A stretch of DNA of 64,000 nucleotides. Origin: Stictocephala bisonia (Eukaryota; Arthropoda; Insecta; Hemiptera; Membracidae). The position numbers and the translations under genes are program-made. Below the pieces are notes generated by a model. It ran no database searches. It saw only the letters and a program-made list of their open reading frames with translations, and had not been told where the DNA came from. Where the stretch lies: the NCBI GenBank assembly GCA_035578905.1, contig JAQJVL010000003.1, forward strand, positions 10,530,159 through 10,594,158. Reading direction: 5' to 3'. Shown here piece after piece: positions 1 to 12,030 of this stretch; the stretch's first letter is position 1; each line of letters begins with the position of its first letter.

Positions 1-598
1 CCATTTGTTATCTATCAGTACAGTATGACAACAGTAACGCTAGCCCCTTGGCTTTTATGCCATAGCAAAATATTTGTAATGCAGATGAAAACAACCTATT
101 TTGAAATTGTTTTAGTATTTAACTACCCATATTTTCTATGGCTTTAATTGTATTTTTACCTGGTACAAACCCAAACTGTCAATCACAAAAAATATTATTG
201 GTAAAAAGAAATGAATTTAACTGTTCCTCTAAATATGATTTAAATATTATACTTATTATAGGGACTAAAGAATTTTGTTGGTAGCTAGATACGCAATTCT
301 TTACCTTTTTTGTAAACTAGTTTTACCTTTATTACTTTAAGAGCTGTATGAAAAATACCTTGTTCTAGCATCATATTTCAATAATCTCCTTCCTGTTAAA
401 ACATCTTCAATCTTGTCTTGAAATAATAAGTACAAAAATAACGAAAGTATATTAACTTTTCATTATATCTTCATAAAATATTTAAAACTTGAGTAATTAT
501 ATAGAACAGAGGCCTTGTTGATTTTTTGCCTGAAATTTTTTCACAGTACATACATAACTAAGGAACAATATGATAATTTTTGTCAGTGGAAAATCTGG

Positions 599-633
<35 letters not shown>

Positions 634-908
634 AGCCAAAAACTGAACCTAACTAAACCTAAAATAACCCAACCAAACCTTAACAAGCTGAACAAACCTA
701 ACTTATATAAACCTAATATAACCTAACCATACAAAACCTAAACATAACCTTACTGAAACCGGCACATTTCCGGCGTTAACATGCTTAATAATGGTCCAAT
801 TGCAAAACCCTTGCCATATTCGTAATCAGGACAAAGTAGACAAAAAAATCGACAACGCTTCTATATAAATACCAAAAGATCTTTATTGAATGCAACATAT
901 TGTTTTTA
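1..908. repeat. Partial duplicate of 1864-3068
   Basis: Bases 1-603 match 1864-2466 almost perfectly, and 631-908 match 2789-3068. The 322 bp between these blocks in the downstream copy are replaced here by about 30 A residues (600-630). The copied part covers the N-terminal reverse-transcriptase region of a decayed minus-strand LINE and the right arm of a TTAA-flanked MITE. The near identity means a very recent duplication or two haplotypes joined in assembly. Confidence 0.85.
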
Positions 909-909
909 C

Positions 910-962
<53 letters not shown>
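909..962. repeat. (AC)n microsatellite
   Basis: About 25 AC dinucleotides directly follow the end of the duplicated block, so the duplication breaks at a simple repeat. Confidence 0.9.
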
Positions 963-968
<6 letters not shown>

Positions 969-1109
969 GGTGTTCCGTAAGTACTTTGTCAAAATTCTGG
1001 AGATCTGACTGTATGTGATTTTTACAAAAAAGTTAATATCTCTGCTTATTTTATTTCAAATCATGAAAATTGGTATGAATGTTGATCTTTATAGTATTAA
1101 TATACTATT

Positions 1110-2500
1110 TTAGTTCGTTTTTGTACAGTAATCCTTTTCAAATTGGCTGATTAAGTTAGAATAGTCATTAGTTATTTTTCTTGGAGGAAGGTTATTTAAA
1201 GATTCCTTGACATCAATCAGGCTGTAGTATATATAAATATATACAGATTTGAAAGAGTTGTTGTTTTGAATTCTTTGAAAATTGGTATACATGACTTTAT
1301 CAGGTACATTATTGATTACTCTTAAAGCCTTTTTTTGCCATATGAAATCTTTTTGTACACTACAACAGTTGCCCCATAAAATTATTCCATATCTAATGTG
1401 GTAATTTAAAAATGCACAATAAGCAGTTTTTAACTTATATGTAGTAATACGTTTCTTAGTTTTGTAAGAAGAAAAACAACTCTGGGCATTTTTATGCATA
1501 GTTGCTCGACATGGCAATCCCAACTTAACCTACTATCAATATATATAATTAATAACTTAACAAGTTTTAGATCTTTGCAAGTCACATAGTTTAATAAAAA
1601 TTTTATTTTTTCAGTTTTACTTCATCATTTACTACAAAGAAATTTGTATTAAACCACACAAGGGCCATTTCCAAAGCTTGGCTATCTTCTCTTATTAATA
1701 CATGTTTGCTGATTACTGTTAAGAAGTGCATATAGTATTGATTTACAAGGGACATTAGAGTCAAAATATTGACAGCAATTACAAATATGAGAGGGCCAAG
1801 AATAGATCATTGTTGAACACTTTCTATCTTTTTTAAAATTAGATTTGTCACTCTCCTGGACAACCATTTGTTATCTATCAGTACAGTATGACAACAGTAA
1901 CGCTAGCCCCTTGGCTTTGATGCCATAGCAAAATATTTGTAATGCAGATGAAAACAACCTATTTTGAAATTGTTTTAGTATTTAACTATCCATATTTTCT
2001 ATGGCTTTAATTGTATTTTTACCTGGTACAAACCCAAACTGTCAATCACAAAAAATATTATTGGTAAAAAGAAATGAATTTAACTGTTCCTCTAAATATG
2101 ATTTAAATATTATACTTATTATAGGGACTAAAGAATTTTGTTGGTAGCTAGATACGCAATTCTTTACCTTTTTTGTAAACTAGTTTTACCTTTATTACTT
2201 TAAGAGCTGTATGAAAAATACCTTGTTCTAGCATCATATTTCAATAATCTCCTTCCTGTTAAAACATCTTCAATCTTGTCTTGAAATAATAAGTACAAAA
2301 ATAACGAAAGTATATTAACTTTTCATTATATCTTCATAAAATATTTAAAACTTGAGTAATTATATAGAACAGAGGCCTTGTTGATTTTTTGCCTGAAATT
2401 TTTTCACAGTACATACATAACTAAGGAACAATATGATAATTTTTGTCAGTGGAAAATCTGGAAAAATATACTTTGTAAATATAGCAATGTGGGTAATCAA
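1110..2500 (-). pseudogene. Decayed LINE reverse transcriptase (Jockey/CR1-like)
   Basis: Read on the minus strand, broken frames from about 2500 down to 1110 give a QFGFVPGKN-like N-terminal RT block, then SILGPLIFVIAVN (the usual SILGPLLFxxYxND motif) near 1800, then a C-terminal region with YHIRYGIILWGN near 1380. Several stops and shifts separate the pieces. No endonuclease or ORF1 is seen, so this is a 5'-truncated dead copy. Similarity is to Jockey-superfamily non-LTR retrotransposons; the clade is not certain. Bases 1-603 repeat its N-terminal part. Confidence 0.7.
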
Positions 2501-2543
2501 ATTGAGTGGAAATTTGTAATTGAACCGCTATTAAACACGTTAA

Positions 2544-2935
2544 CACTGGTAATGTGCTGGTTTCATTAAGGTTATGCTTTTATAGGATAGGTCTGGGTTT
2601 TGGTTAGGTTATGTTAAGTTTGGTATGGATAGGGATAGGTTAGTTATTGATAGATTGGGTTTGGTTAGGTTACAATTTATAGGGTTAGTTAAGTTACATT
2701 CTGTTAGGTTAGTTTTGGTCAGGTTAGGTTTTGAGAGTTTACACTGGTTTTTTACATAGTTAGTTTTTGCTAACCTAACCTTATATAACCTAGCCAAATA
2801 AACTGAACCTAACTAAACCTAAAATAACCCAACCAAACCTTAACAAGCTGAACAAACCTAACTTATATAAACCTAATATAACCTAACCATACAAAACCTA
2901 AACATAACCTTACTGAAACCGGCACATTTCCGGCG
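2544..2935. mobile_element. Foldback MITE flanked by TTAA (piggyBac-like target)
   Basis: A 392-bp element lies between TTAA at 2540-2543 and TTAA at 2936-2939. Its ends are inverted repeats: the left end begins CACTGGTAATGTGCTGGTTT and the complement of the right end begins CGCCGGAAATGTGCCGGTTT. Both continue into TTAGGTT-rich arms, in GGTTAGGTT orientation on the left and AACCTAACC on the right. It has no coding capacity. The TTAA duplication suggests mobilisation by a piggyBac-type transposase. Confidence 0.75.
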
Positions 2936-3709
2936 TTAACATGCTTAATAATGGTCCAATTGCAAAACCCTTGCCATATTCGTAATCAGGACAAAGTAGA
3001 CAAAAAAATCGACAACGCTTCTATATAAATACCAAAAGATCTTTATTGAATGCAACATATTGTTTTTATATTAATTAATTTATTAGATTCATATCTCTTG
3101 ATGTACATACATTTATACTGTACATTCTTACTCATGTCAAACTGAAGGTGAAGAAACTCCACATTAAGTGTTTTAATCTTAATGTGGAGTTTTGTCACAT
3201 GTAGTAGCCACCTGGAATGCTTGTAAGTTAGGCATTTTTGTTTGTTTAAACAAATTAAAAACCAGGTCACTTAGCTTTGTGATTTTGAAACCACAATATT
3301 GGTGTAAAATAAAAATTTAACTACACAATATTGGTAAGGATTTACTATACATAACGTTGTACAGCAAAAACCCTACTTTGATATGTAATTTGTACATATC
3401 ATGTGAGCAATCAGAATAAGCCAATATTGTTCATATATATACCCAATTTGAAAATTTAATACTAGAGTAAATAGATTTTTTTTCTTATTTTTATGTGTAT
3501 AAAAGTAGATACATGACATGTACGTCTTAGGTTCTTTTGTTGATGTTTGTTATTTTTTTGTGCCATGTCTATATAGTAATATTAAACCTCAAAACACCTG
3601 AAATGAGTTTGTTCCCAAACAAACCTTTGTACAGAATGTTGGTTCCAAGTTAAGTAAATTTTTATTTTGGAATGGCCTATATAATGATTAATATGTTTGT
3701 GTTATGTAG

Positions 3710-3854
3710 TACAAGAGTTGTTGGAGAAAGGAAATCAGTCTCAGCTGCCCAACACGGAGGCAACATTAGCGGATCTCAGAAGCTTGTGTGTTGCTCTATT
3801 GGAAGCTTTGCAGGATAAGAGTTTGGCTCTTACTCATCAACGCAGAGCGAATAA
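3710..3854 (+). CDS. Ccdc149: CCDC149 exon A
   Basis: The acceptor is tatgtag before 3710 and the donor is GTTAGT from 3855. The first two bases complete a split valine codon, then the frame reads QELLEKGNQSQLP and continues through LADLRSLCVALLEAL to HQRRANK, all helical coiled-coil residues. The exon ends after two bases (AA) of a lysine codon, and exon B supplies the third base. This is the best conserved block of the family and the main basis for the identification. Confidence 0.9.
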
Positions 3855-4417
3855 GTTAGTGAATTAATGTTATTTTAGTATAAGAACAATAACTTCAAAA
3901 CGTAATGTCAATTGAAAAAGCGGACATCCAATTCCTGACCACAAAATACAAGAAACTTAAACTGTTTCTGCTTTTCAAACATCCCATTAAAATTATACAT
4001 ACATAAAGTTTTGAAAAAGTTACAAGTAAAGCATGCCAAAATTTATAACTGCCTTTACACTACTGTAACATAAAACACAATGTCTCTATGGAGTTGAGAC
4101 ATTGGTCATAAGCAGAAGGGTTTACATGGTACAAATTGGATGAAGAGAAAGAGTTTCAGAAAAAATATTAGATCTGACTTTTAAAGTTACAAACTTCAAA
4201 CTAATACATTCAAAATGAGAAAACGAAGACTTAAACTTTATCAACTTATCAAGAGAATGGAACTCTCTAGGTTAGTAAGAGAAATTGTTGAATTTTATGG
4301 AAATCTAAGTAGGGCCAGATCTAAAAGCAGAAGGTATAACATAAACTAAATTTTTTTATCTGGAAGTCTTTATTTTTTATTCATTTTGTATATACATACA
4401 CGAACAGAGTCAAATTT

Positions 4418-4881
4418 AGAATCTACAGTTTCCGGTGACAACCACGTCAAGGTACTATCTACAATATTTACAAGATGACAAGACGTTTCGCCCATACTGT
4501 GGACGTTTCGAGAATCGTGAGGGAAGCCATAGAAATATATAAAAGAAGAAATAATTTTAATAAGGATGATAGTATACGGCTGCCAAAGACATGGGAACCC
4601 ATTTTAAGTAAATTGAAATAAAATGGAAGAGTCAGCCATATTGATTTTTCGGCCAATGACCGTAGGTCACGTGGGTCGTGCCTCCGCCCCCCTCTCCAGC
4701 ATACCTGCCAACCAGTCCCCACCCCACCACCTGTTATAAAGCTGGAAGGTCACTTGCCGACATCACAGTATGGGCGAAACGTCTGGTCATCTTGTAAATA
4801 TTGTAGATAGTACCTTGACGCGGTTGTCACCGGAAACTGTAGATTCTAGTTATGACACCGGCCGCTTAAGCCTAAGTTCTA
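4418..4881 (+). mobile_element. Truncated Penelope-like element with 12-bp TSD
   Basis: It is bounded by a 12-bp direct repeat AGAGTCAAATTT (4406-4417 and 4882-4893). Both ends carry the same ~85-bp terminal sequence in inverted orientation (left from 4418, right from about 4770), including GACGTTTCGCCCATACTGTG and its complement. Between them, 4490-4622 on the + strand encodes VSRIVREAIEIYKRRNNFN and then LPKTWEPIL before a stop. This matches the extreme C-terminus of Penelope-like proteins, downstream of the GIY-YIG domain. So this is a 5'-truncated PLE copy with inverted terminal-repeat (pLTR) arms. Confidence 0.8.
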
Positions 4882-5108
4882 AGAGTCAAATTTGTTTACA
4901 ACAAACACTTAGAATAGCTAAATATTAACAAGGAGAACAAAATTCTTCCAGTGAATATACACTTTATTTCAATAGATATTTTTTTACATTAGTTTTAAAA
5001 TATTTGCTCTCAATATTAATTTAATTCATTTGGTAAATGATTCAAAGCTTTTGATCCCATGTATTTTGCTTTATTTCTATAAAAACTCAAATTATGTTGA
5101 GAAATATT

Positions 5109-6242
5109 TTAACCATTTTCATTCCTAGTGTTGTAAGAATGAAATTTACTTCTCAAATCAAGGGTTTGAATGTTATTCTCTACAATTAGCAAACAATCTA
5201 ATAAATACTGATCATAAACTGTTAATATCTGTAGACTTGAAAAATGTATTTTTACGGATATATGCGGCTCAAGTTTCAACATGATTCTTAATGCTTTTTT
5301 AAGTTTTTTTTGTAGTAACAATATTCTATCGAGATTTCTTTTTGATGTTCCACCATAGATTGCCAAGCCATAACATATGTGTGAATGAACTCTAGCATAG
5401 TAAATTGATTTCAATGTATCCAAATTACATAAAAAAAGTCATTCTTCACAATGTATACAAGCCTGAGCAAATTTTTTTGCTATGTTGTCTACATGGAAGT
5501 CCCAACTGAGATGACTATCTATTTCTAATCCTAAGAATTTTGTGTGATTTATTTGGTGCAATTTATTTTCGTCAATTGATATATTTATTTGATTAGTTAT
5601 ACTGTTTTGTTTGGTCGAAAAAACAATGTAATAAGATTTATTTGCATTAAAAAAAAGGGTTTTATCAGTCAAATAGGTATTTGTAACTTTCAGTTGGTTC
5701 TTACAAGCTGCTTCAAGGTTTTCATAATCTTTAGATGACATTATAAGGTTAGAGTCATCTGCGTATAATACCAAGTTACTTTTTGTACCATGAATATTGC
5801 TTAATATTGTAGGCATACCTTGGATATAACACAAAAAAAGTAAAGGGCCAAGAATTGACCCCTGAGGTACCCCATATTTAACAGGTAAAGTTTTTGACTT
5901 ACATTTCAAGACTTTATTTTTCATACTATAAACAGTTTCAACGTATTGAGTTCTGTTAGAAAGGTAGGAGTGAAACCATTCTAAAGGAACTCCTGAAATC
6001 CCCATGAGTTTAAGTTTGTTTAAAAGCTATCAAAGTCAAATGCTATCAAAAGCTTTTGACGTATCCATGAAAATACCCATCACTTTTTTGCCCTCATCTA
6101 TTGAATCAATTATTCTTTCTGATGAGTGAAAGCAGAATAAGATAAATAATGTAGTAATTTTAAAAATGACTGCACCAATGTGCAGATGAAGACTGCAGTG
6201 GTTGGCTAGCCTGGTTACTGCAGACTTGTTGATGAAAATCAA
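5109..6242 (-). pseudogene. LINE reverse transcriptase, 5'-truncated
   Basis: Three minus-strand blocks follow in order. 6242-6036 ends in MDTSKAFDSI (RT motif DxSKAFD). 6005-5439 contains EWFHSYLSNRTQYV, YGVPQGSILGPLLF and the catalytic box YADDSNL, then KFLGLEIDSHLSWDFHV. 5423-5109 has the C-terminal SIYYARVHSHICYGLAIYGG and HSYNTRN. Short shifts separate the blocks near 6020 and 5430. The order and motifs are those of a Jockey/CR1-like non-LTR retrotransposon. No endonuclease is present. It lies in a CCDC149 intron, antisense to the gene. Confidence 0.85.
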
Positions 6243-6699
6243 TGAACAAATTTACTGAACTTTCAGAACATTTCCCCCAAGTATCACCAAGTTTAATTTA
6301 CAAAGTTATTGTAGAGAAGCTTGATTACCACGAATTTTCTACCAGGTGAGTACTAAAAATCCTTGCGGAAACAAAAAAAAGACTTATTGATCTCTGATTT
6401 TTCTTGAAGAGCACAATAAACATAGTAATCTTGATTGTTTCGTAGCTGGCGAGAAAAAAATTGGTAAAAAATGTAAATTTAAAAAGAAAAAGCAGTCTAG
6501 GGAATGACGATAAACACATTATCGTAAGAAACAACAAAAAGTCTCCAAACCCTGTCAGCATGACAGATCATAATAACCGTTATCTGGGACCATAACAATT
6601 TTCTTCTGTTCGTTTTCCTTGAATGAGTCTCAACAATCAACATATAAAGGATTGTAAAACACTGTATAAACTACAGTGAGTGACTAGCAATGTGGAAAC

Positions 6700-6995
6700 T
6701 GAGCTCACAAATTTGTTTTTCACAACAATGCACGTCCACATACAGCCAATCGCATCCAACAGCTACAGGCCAGATCAAGCGCCAAGCATTAACCACTTAT
6801 CTTCAGCAATGAAGACCTGTTAAAGGCTAATGCTGAAGTGCTTTTGACAGTGACCCCAAACCTCACCGCCTGGTTAAGATCTTAGGCGGTAGATTTCTAC
6901 AGATTCTACAAAATTGTGTCACACTATGATATAACATGCCTTCATTTAAATGTGAATTATGTTGAAAAATACCCAAAGAAAGTAGGTTTCATGTG
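6700..6995 (+). pseudogene. Mariner-like transposase C-terminal remnant
   Basis: On the + strand, with frame breaks, the sequence reads ARPHTANRIQQLQ (after the second catalytic Asp in mariners), then IFSNEDLLKANAEV and FYKIVSHYD, then NVNYVEKYPKKV, close to the mariner C-terminal signature (FY...RYDKC...GDYVEK). The first-Asp region is missing. It is a dead internal-deletion copy. Confidence 0.6.
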
Positions 6996-7065
6996 TATAC
7001 AATAAAGTTTTTATTTAATTTTGTTTGTTCTGTATTTCAATATGTCTGCTACTTTCTGGACAGCT

Positions 7066-7720
7066 TTCACACACACACGCACGCGCACACACACACACAC
7101 ATCCACATGCAAGTACGCAAACATACATACAAATGTAATTATTTGCTTTACTTCCTTATTTCTACAGTATAATTCCTACTTGAAAAAAAATAATGGAAAT
7201 TATAAACCTATTCAAAAGTAAATAGGAACATAACAACAAATTATATAGTTCTATCTGAAAAAATAAACAATATATACTTTCCGTGTTAACATTTAGTTCG
7301 ATCTCAGTTAAAATAAAAAGAGAAAGAAATAACTTAATAATCTTAATTGTTAGGAGAATAATATTCAGTTCACAAAAACAAATAACACTACTTTATTATC
7401 ATTAGATTAACAACAATAGTAATAAAAACTCTAAATTTATAAAATTAATTAGTTTTTAATAACTTTGATAAACTGACATACAAGTTAAAATTGTATTATA
7501 GAGGTTGTTTTAATACACTTAACAATCCAAGTTGTTTTTATTTATTTATTTTGGAGGGCTTAGGGTTCCTATGTTATAGTAATTTCCACTCAACATATGA
7601 CTTACTCCTAACAGGTTTTCCATCCTCTGTTAGTGATTGCTTATTTATTATTCTGTTCTAACATTGTTACATAATATACATCCTCTATTGTAATTGCTGT
7701 TGCTGATTTAAATGGTTGCG
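7066..7720. other. CCDC149 intron, no gene seen
   Basis: This holds a short impure (AC)n at 7068-7102 and otherwise plain AT-rich intron. No coding or structural signal is recognised. Confidence 0.6.
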
Positions 7721-7729
7721 TGATTGTAG

Positions 7730-7839
7730 AATTCTGGCAAGCCGAGTTTGTGAGCTTGAGCAAAGGCTTGGAACTGTGGCGCTACCCTCACTCTTGCAGA
7801 AATGCCTGGACCAGGATTGGGGCTTACCTTCCGTCACAG
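7730..7839 (+). CDS. Ccdc149: CCDC149 exon B
   Basis: The acceptor is gattgtag before 7730 and the donor is GTAGAA from 7840. It completes the split lysine, then reads ILASRVCELEQRLGTVALP and ends LPSVT plus one base. The ILxxRVxELE string matches the vertebrate family. Phase leaves one base (G) for the next exon. Confidence 0.9.
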
Positions 7840-8600
7840 GTAGAAATGCCTAGGACATCATCTAAGAACAGTGCCTAAGAATGAAGTCGTTTGTTTGAAG
7901 AAAATGTGAGAGGGTTGTGAACAAATAAGAGTCTTATTTGAGTTTTTTTTTAACTTAAAAATTTGGAATTAAAATATAAATAACTTATATAAACCCCTTA
8001 ACTCTAAATCCAGGCTATGTTTCACTGCCAACAGGACATCCTTTTTGGTGCGCGTTGTAAGCCTTTTTTGTTAATTTTCAAAAATAAAGTAAACGTAGAT
8101 GTACACTATAAAATTGCGTATAGCTTTTTCCTCAAGAAATGTTCTTTCACATAATGTTATTATTACAAGTGGGTTAACTGAATTGTGAATAAGTGAAATC
8201 TTGAGGAGAATGAATAAAGATACTAACGTTGCATATCGTTTTTGTTATTTGCAACATTTATAGCAGTTAGGGTAATGTTTGTAAAGAATTTTACGATAGC
8301 CAAAATGTGCCAAATTAATTGAAAAATACAAATCACTAATACTTTTATCAGTAAACTAATAAATTTCTTGTTATGAATAGTTTTATTTGTAAAAAGGGAA
8401 TTTAAAAAAAAGTTAGTGCTAGTAATTTATATTTTTGACTTATAAGTAATAGCACGCTTATTTGGGGTAAAATAAGCAACAAATATGCGCTTTTATAGAT
8501 TTATATTAATTATCAAATACATAATAGTTTTCACTAAGAAATATGTGTAAATCATTTTTATATGACGATTGTTCTTGAGAAAAATCATAAATATTGCGAG

Positions 8601-8899
8601 ATAACATAAAGGTAGCGTAGTTGGTTCAATCCCAGCTTCATGTGCTAATGGTTCTCAGTTCGATCCCAATCAGAGTCAATACATTTTGAGAAGGATCAGC
8701 TGATAATCACCGGCTGTTCATTTGTTATTGGGCTATTAATTAATGACACTTTCTAAGGAATAGTCGGCCTTAGTTTGTGACAATGACTACATTCGGTCAT
8801 CTACACTCATCACACTCATTCGAAATCCATATTCGCCCATATCTTGACGATCGGTATCTTATGAATAAATTAAAAAAATAAATAAATAAATAAATAAAC
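8601..8899 (+). mobile_element. tRNA-derived SINE with (AAAT)n tail
   Basis: The head carries an A-box-like GGTAGCGTAGTTGGTT at 8611 and a B-box-like CAGTTCGATCCC about 45 bp later. The body (from about 8687, CATTTTGAGAAGGATCAGC) recurs at 20724-21085 in two orientations and at 52078-52245. It ends in AATAAATAAATA repeats. The shared body and tRNA-like promoter boxes support a SINE family, although no target duplication was resolved. Confidence 0.7.
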
Positions 8900-8930
8900 A
8901 TGTCTAAAGATTGTAATTTATTATTATTAT

Positions 8931-8935
<5 letters not shown>

Positions 8936-8976
<41 letters not shown>

Positions 8977-9090
8977 GCACATGTATATATGTATGTGTGT
9001 GTATATATTTTTATATACCACATATATATATATATATGTATATATCCTAAAAGTACATTTTATTGACAAAAAAAAAAAAAAAAAAAAAAA
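8936..9090. repeat. (TA)n and poly(A) simple repeats
   Basis: A long TA dinucleotide run is followed by mixed TATG/TATA repeats and a 23-base A run at 9068-9090. There is no gene here. Confidence 0.9.
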
Positions 9091-9492
9091 ATAGGATAAG
9101 GAAGTTGTCCAATAGGATGTTTGTCAAAATTGACCAATTGTAGGGCTTTGTGTCGCCCAATGACAGGCGTTTTTGAATGTGCACTTGTGGTCTGCATCCC
9201 TATTTAGTTTGAGATCTATTTATTATTAGAGATAAAGTTATAAAACCTCCTGACATGTATAGATAATTAAGTTTTGCATTGAATGGTACTAATTAAATTG
9301 TACTAGGTTTTGAAAAAAAAAATATATTATCTCAAAAGTCTAAAAGGCCTACTTGAAATGTTTCTTGGGCACAGATAAACGAAACAAAAGTGTGTTGGTC
9401 CCAAATCTAGGGTTAAAGGAAAATAACTTTTTTAATTATTAGGTTATGCTTTATTTTGTACTCTTTTCCTAAGGAAATGCTTTCATTTACAG

Positions 9493-9588
9493 AGGAAATG
9501 TTAGAAGAATCTGAGGAATTGAAACATGCACCCAACTGTAAAGCTGATTCTGCTTCTGAGTCTCCTCCTACAGATATTTGTGATAACG
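9493..9588 (+). CDS. Ccdc149: CCDC149 exon C (followed by a GC donor)
   Basis: The acceptor ctttcatttacag before 9493 has a pyrimidine tract. The exon completes a glutamate codon and reads EMLEESEELKHAP, then a Ser/Pro/Asp-rich stretch to TDICDN plus one base. Only a donor reading GCAAGT at 9589 keeps the frame open into the next exon; the GT two codons later gives a stop. An upstream acceptor at 9473 puts a stop in frame. The acidic, low-complexity content fits the poorly conserved CCDC149 C-terminus. Confidence 0.78.
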
Positions 9589-9599
9589 GCAAGTGTTTA

Positions 9600-11880
9600 C
9601 TCCTACCATTGGTACATCTGAAGAGATTTTATTTATTAAATCTATATACATTATTGATTTTAAAATTATAATAGAAACCAAAACCCATTATGTTGAAACA
9701 TAGGTCTCAAAGCACATACATTTATTAAATAAGTGTATTAGGAGGGATAGGGCATCAGTAAACTTACCTAAGAAAAAAAGTCCACTAACACCTTACTGTA
9801 GTAAACAAATTATGACAAATAACAAGACACAAATTTTCAGTGCCACACACTCTTTCTTCAGGTGAGTAAAGACCTGAAGAAATAAAAATCCTTTATTTGC
9901 ACATAACATTTCATACCATAGTTACATGAATTACATTAAAACTGGCGCATTGTCATTTTTTACTGTACATTTGTGTTATGTTACGTTTATTCATGCAAGG
10001 TGTTCATGGTCTTATCTTATAAGTTTGCTGCCCTACTTCCCAAATATACTATTTCTGGCCTAGTGCCCTTTTAACTAACAAATAGTTGAAGAATGTATGT
10101 CGTATTTTCTATGCCCCCTACCTTTGATTAGTATTCATACATACTATCTATGAACAGTAGTACACAATCAAAATATTTTTGTAACTCCAATGTCATTTTG
10201 AAATTATCGTATGTATAATGTTCCTTTTTATTTTAGTTTCAAAAATATATTTTTAGATATTTTGCAATTTCATTTGTTTCTGTTCAAATATTACTTCTCC
10301 AACCAGTAACATTGACCAATCAATCTTATCCTACTAGGAATGTTCACAATTTTAATCAAGCTTAAATTTATATAGGGTAACAGCAAATATATGTGGGAAG
10401 ATTTTCTCTTTTCGCATTAGTTTTCTGATATACTACCTTCACTGCAAGGCCGGTAGACATTTTTCTAGTGTAAACTAACAACATTGTGGCCCACCCCATT
10501 AAAAAAAAACTTGATACAGTATGTAGGAGGCATTCTCTCTGGATTCAAATACTTGTGAATACAAGTAAAACAAATACAAATACTTAGGGATTAAAGAACA
10601 AGGATTTAGACTCAAATATCATATTTAACTTGACTTATATAGTTAATGAATTTGTTTAGACCTTAAAGCTCAATTATGTATGAAAATCAAAAATACAACA
10701 CGTCAGCTTACAAAAAATAAAAATGTATTTACTCATAAATTAACTTGGGTAAAATTTAGAAACACTGAAAACAAGGAACTACTAAAAAACCGTAATAAAT
10801 AATAACCGTAATAATTTAGAGAACTTTAATTTTAAATGCAGCATAACATAGTTTTGATTTTAAGAAATTTTTACCTAACCCCCCCTCATTTTCAAAGTAA
10901 AAAATGGGTTTCGTCCACAATTTAAAAACCAACAAGGATGTGTCAAAAACTTTAAATATACAAACATTTTTGAAGCCCTTTAATTTCATGTGCTACAATG
11001 GCATATGGTCATATATAACATTTTTTACTCTAAGCCATTTTTATTTGGCAAATTTTTAACGATTTTTGATAATTTCAAGGTGGTGAAATGAGTGTCCATC
11101 TTGTTGTTAATTTAAAGGGCGCATCATTCATCGTACATTGGATAAAAATACACATCCTTGTGATGAACAGAAGAGTTACAGTAACATCAATTTTAAAATG
11201 AAAATTTGTTTACATTTGGCAAACCCTATTTCTAGCGGTAAGAATAATTTGACAATTTTTATATTAAAATAATAAGGCTGTAAAGACTTTTAAATGAGGT
11301 GTAATACGACCTATGTTTCTATTTGAAAATAACTACCCTGCTCCCAAATGCCCTTTTAGGGATTTTCGGGTTAAAAATATTTTTACTTAATTCTTTGGGG
11401 ACAAAAATGGGGGTTTCAATTGAAAAACATTTTGCAGCTTAGTTCGTTTGACTGCAATAGATAATGCACGGGTGGTCTGATAGGCCCTCTAGTAAAATTC
11501 AACGTCCAATTCAAAAATAAATATATATGCCTACAAATAGGCTGCTTATATGTACAAAAACTGAACTGTGAATATAATCTACCAGGCTGTTTATGATTAC
11601 ATATTATATCATGATCGTGTCACTTTCTCAGCTCAGTTATCATTCTAAGCGAGTTAAGTAAAAATGTACAAATATTTTAAACATTTTAAAACATTAGTTC
11701 TAATAATTCACTCAGTAAGTGTTTGTTAAAATCAATAGTACACCATTTATAAAGCTTCAGAAGGTGATTACAAGAAACGGTTAATATTGACTATCTGACA
11801 TAAAATATATGTAACATAAAGGCAAACTTTTACTTTGTAAGCATTAAGTAAGCCAAACATGATTATGATATGTAAAACAT
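9600..11880. other. CCDC149 last intron, 5' part
   Basis: AT-rich, with no convincing coding, RNA or repeat structure seen on either strand. Confidence 0.5.
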
Positions 11881-11884
11881 ATTA

Positions 11885-12030
11885 TTTACTATTCCAATAA
11901 TTTAATTTTAAATTAATGAGGCCATTCATTGCCAAAGACAACATCATCAGATTGCTGTTGTCTGATGACGTTGACTTTGGCAATGAAAGGTCTCAATATG
12001 AAACAAATTATATTATTGGATTAGTAAAGT
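11885..12030. repeat. ~145-bp foldback with ribozyme-like core
   Basis: The arms TTCATTGCCAAAGACAAC and GACTTTGGCAATGAAAGG, with flanking CCAATAAT/ATTATTGG segments, make a near-perfect palindrome. The right arm contains CTGATGAC, a GTTG/CAAT stem and GAAA, an order also seen in the PLE terminal sequences of this window. It may be a pair of PLE terminal-repeat fragments; there is no coding sequence. Confidence 0.55.

Noticed and set aside
2590..2900. True telomere or internal telomere array
   Set aside because: The TTAGG-like units are degenerate, change orientation mid-way, and lie within TIR-bounded DNA flanked by TTAA.
8900..9094. Short open frame through the TA repeat
   Set aside because: Simple-sequence artefact.
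9474..9492. Earlier acceptor (cctaag before 9474) for CCDC149 exon C
   Set aside because: With the phase from exon B it gives a stop soon after; the acceptor before 9493 keeps the frame open and has a pyrimidine tract.
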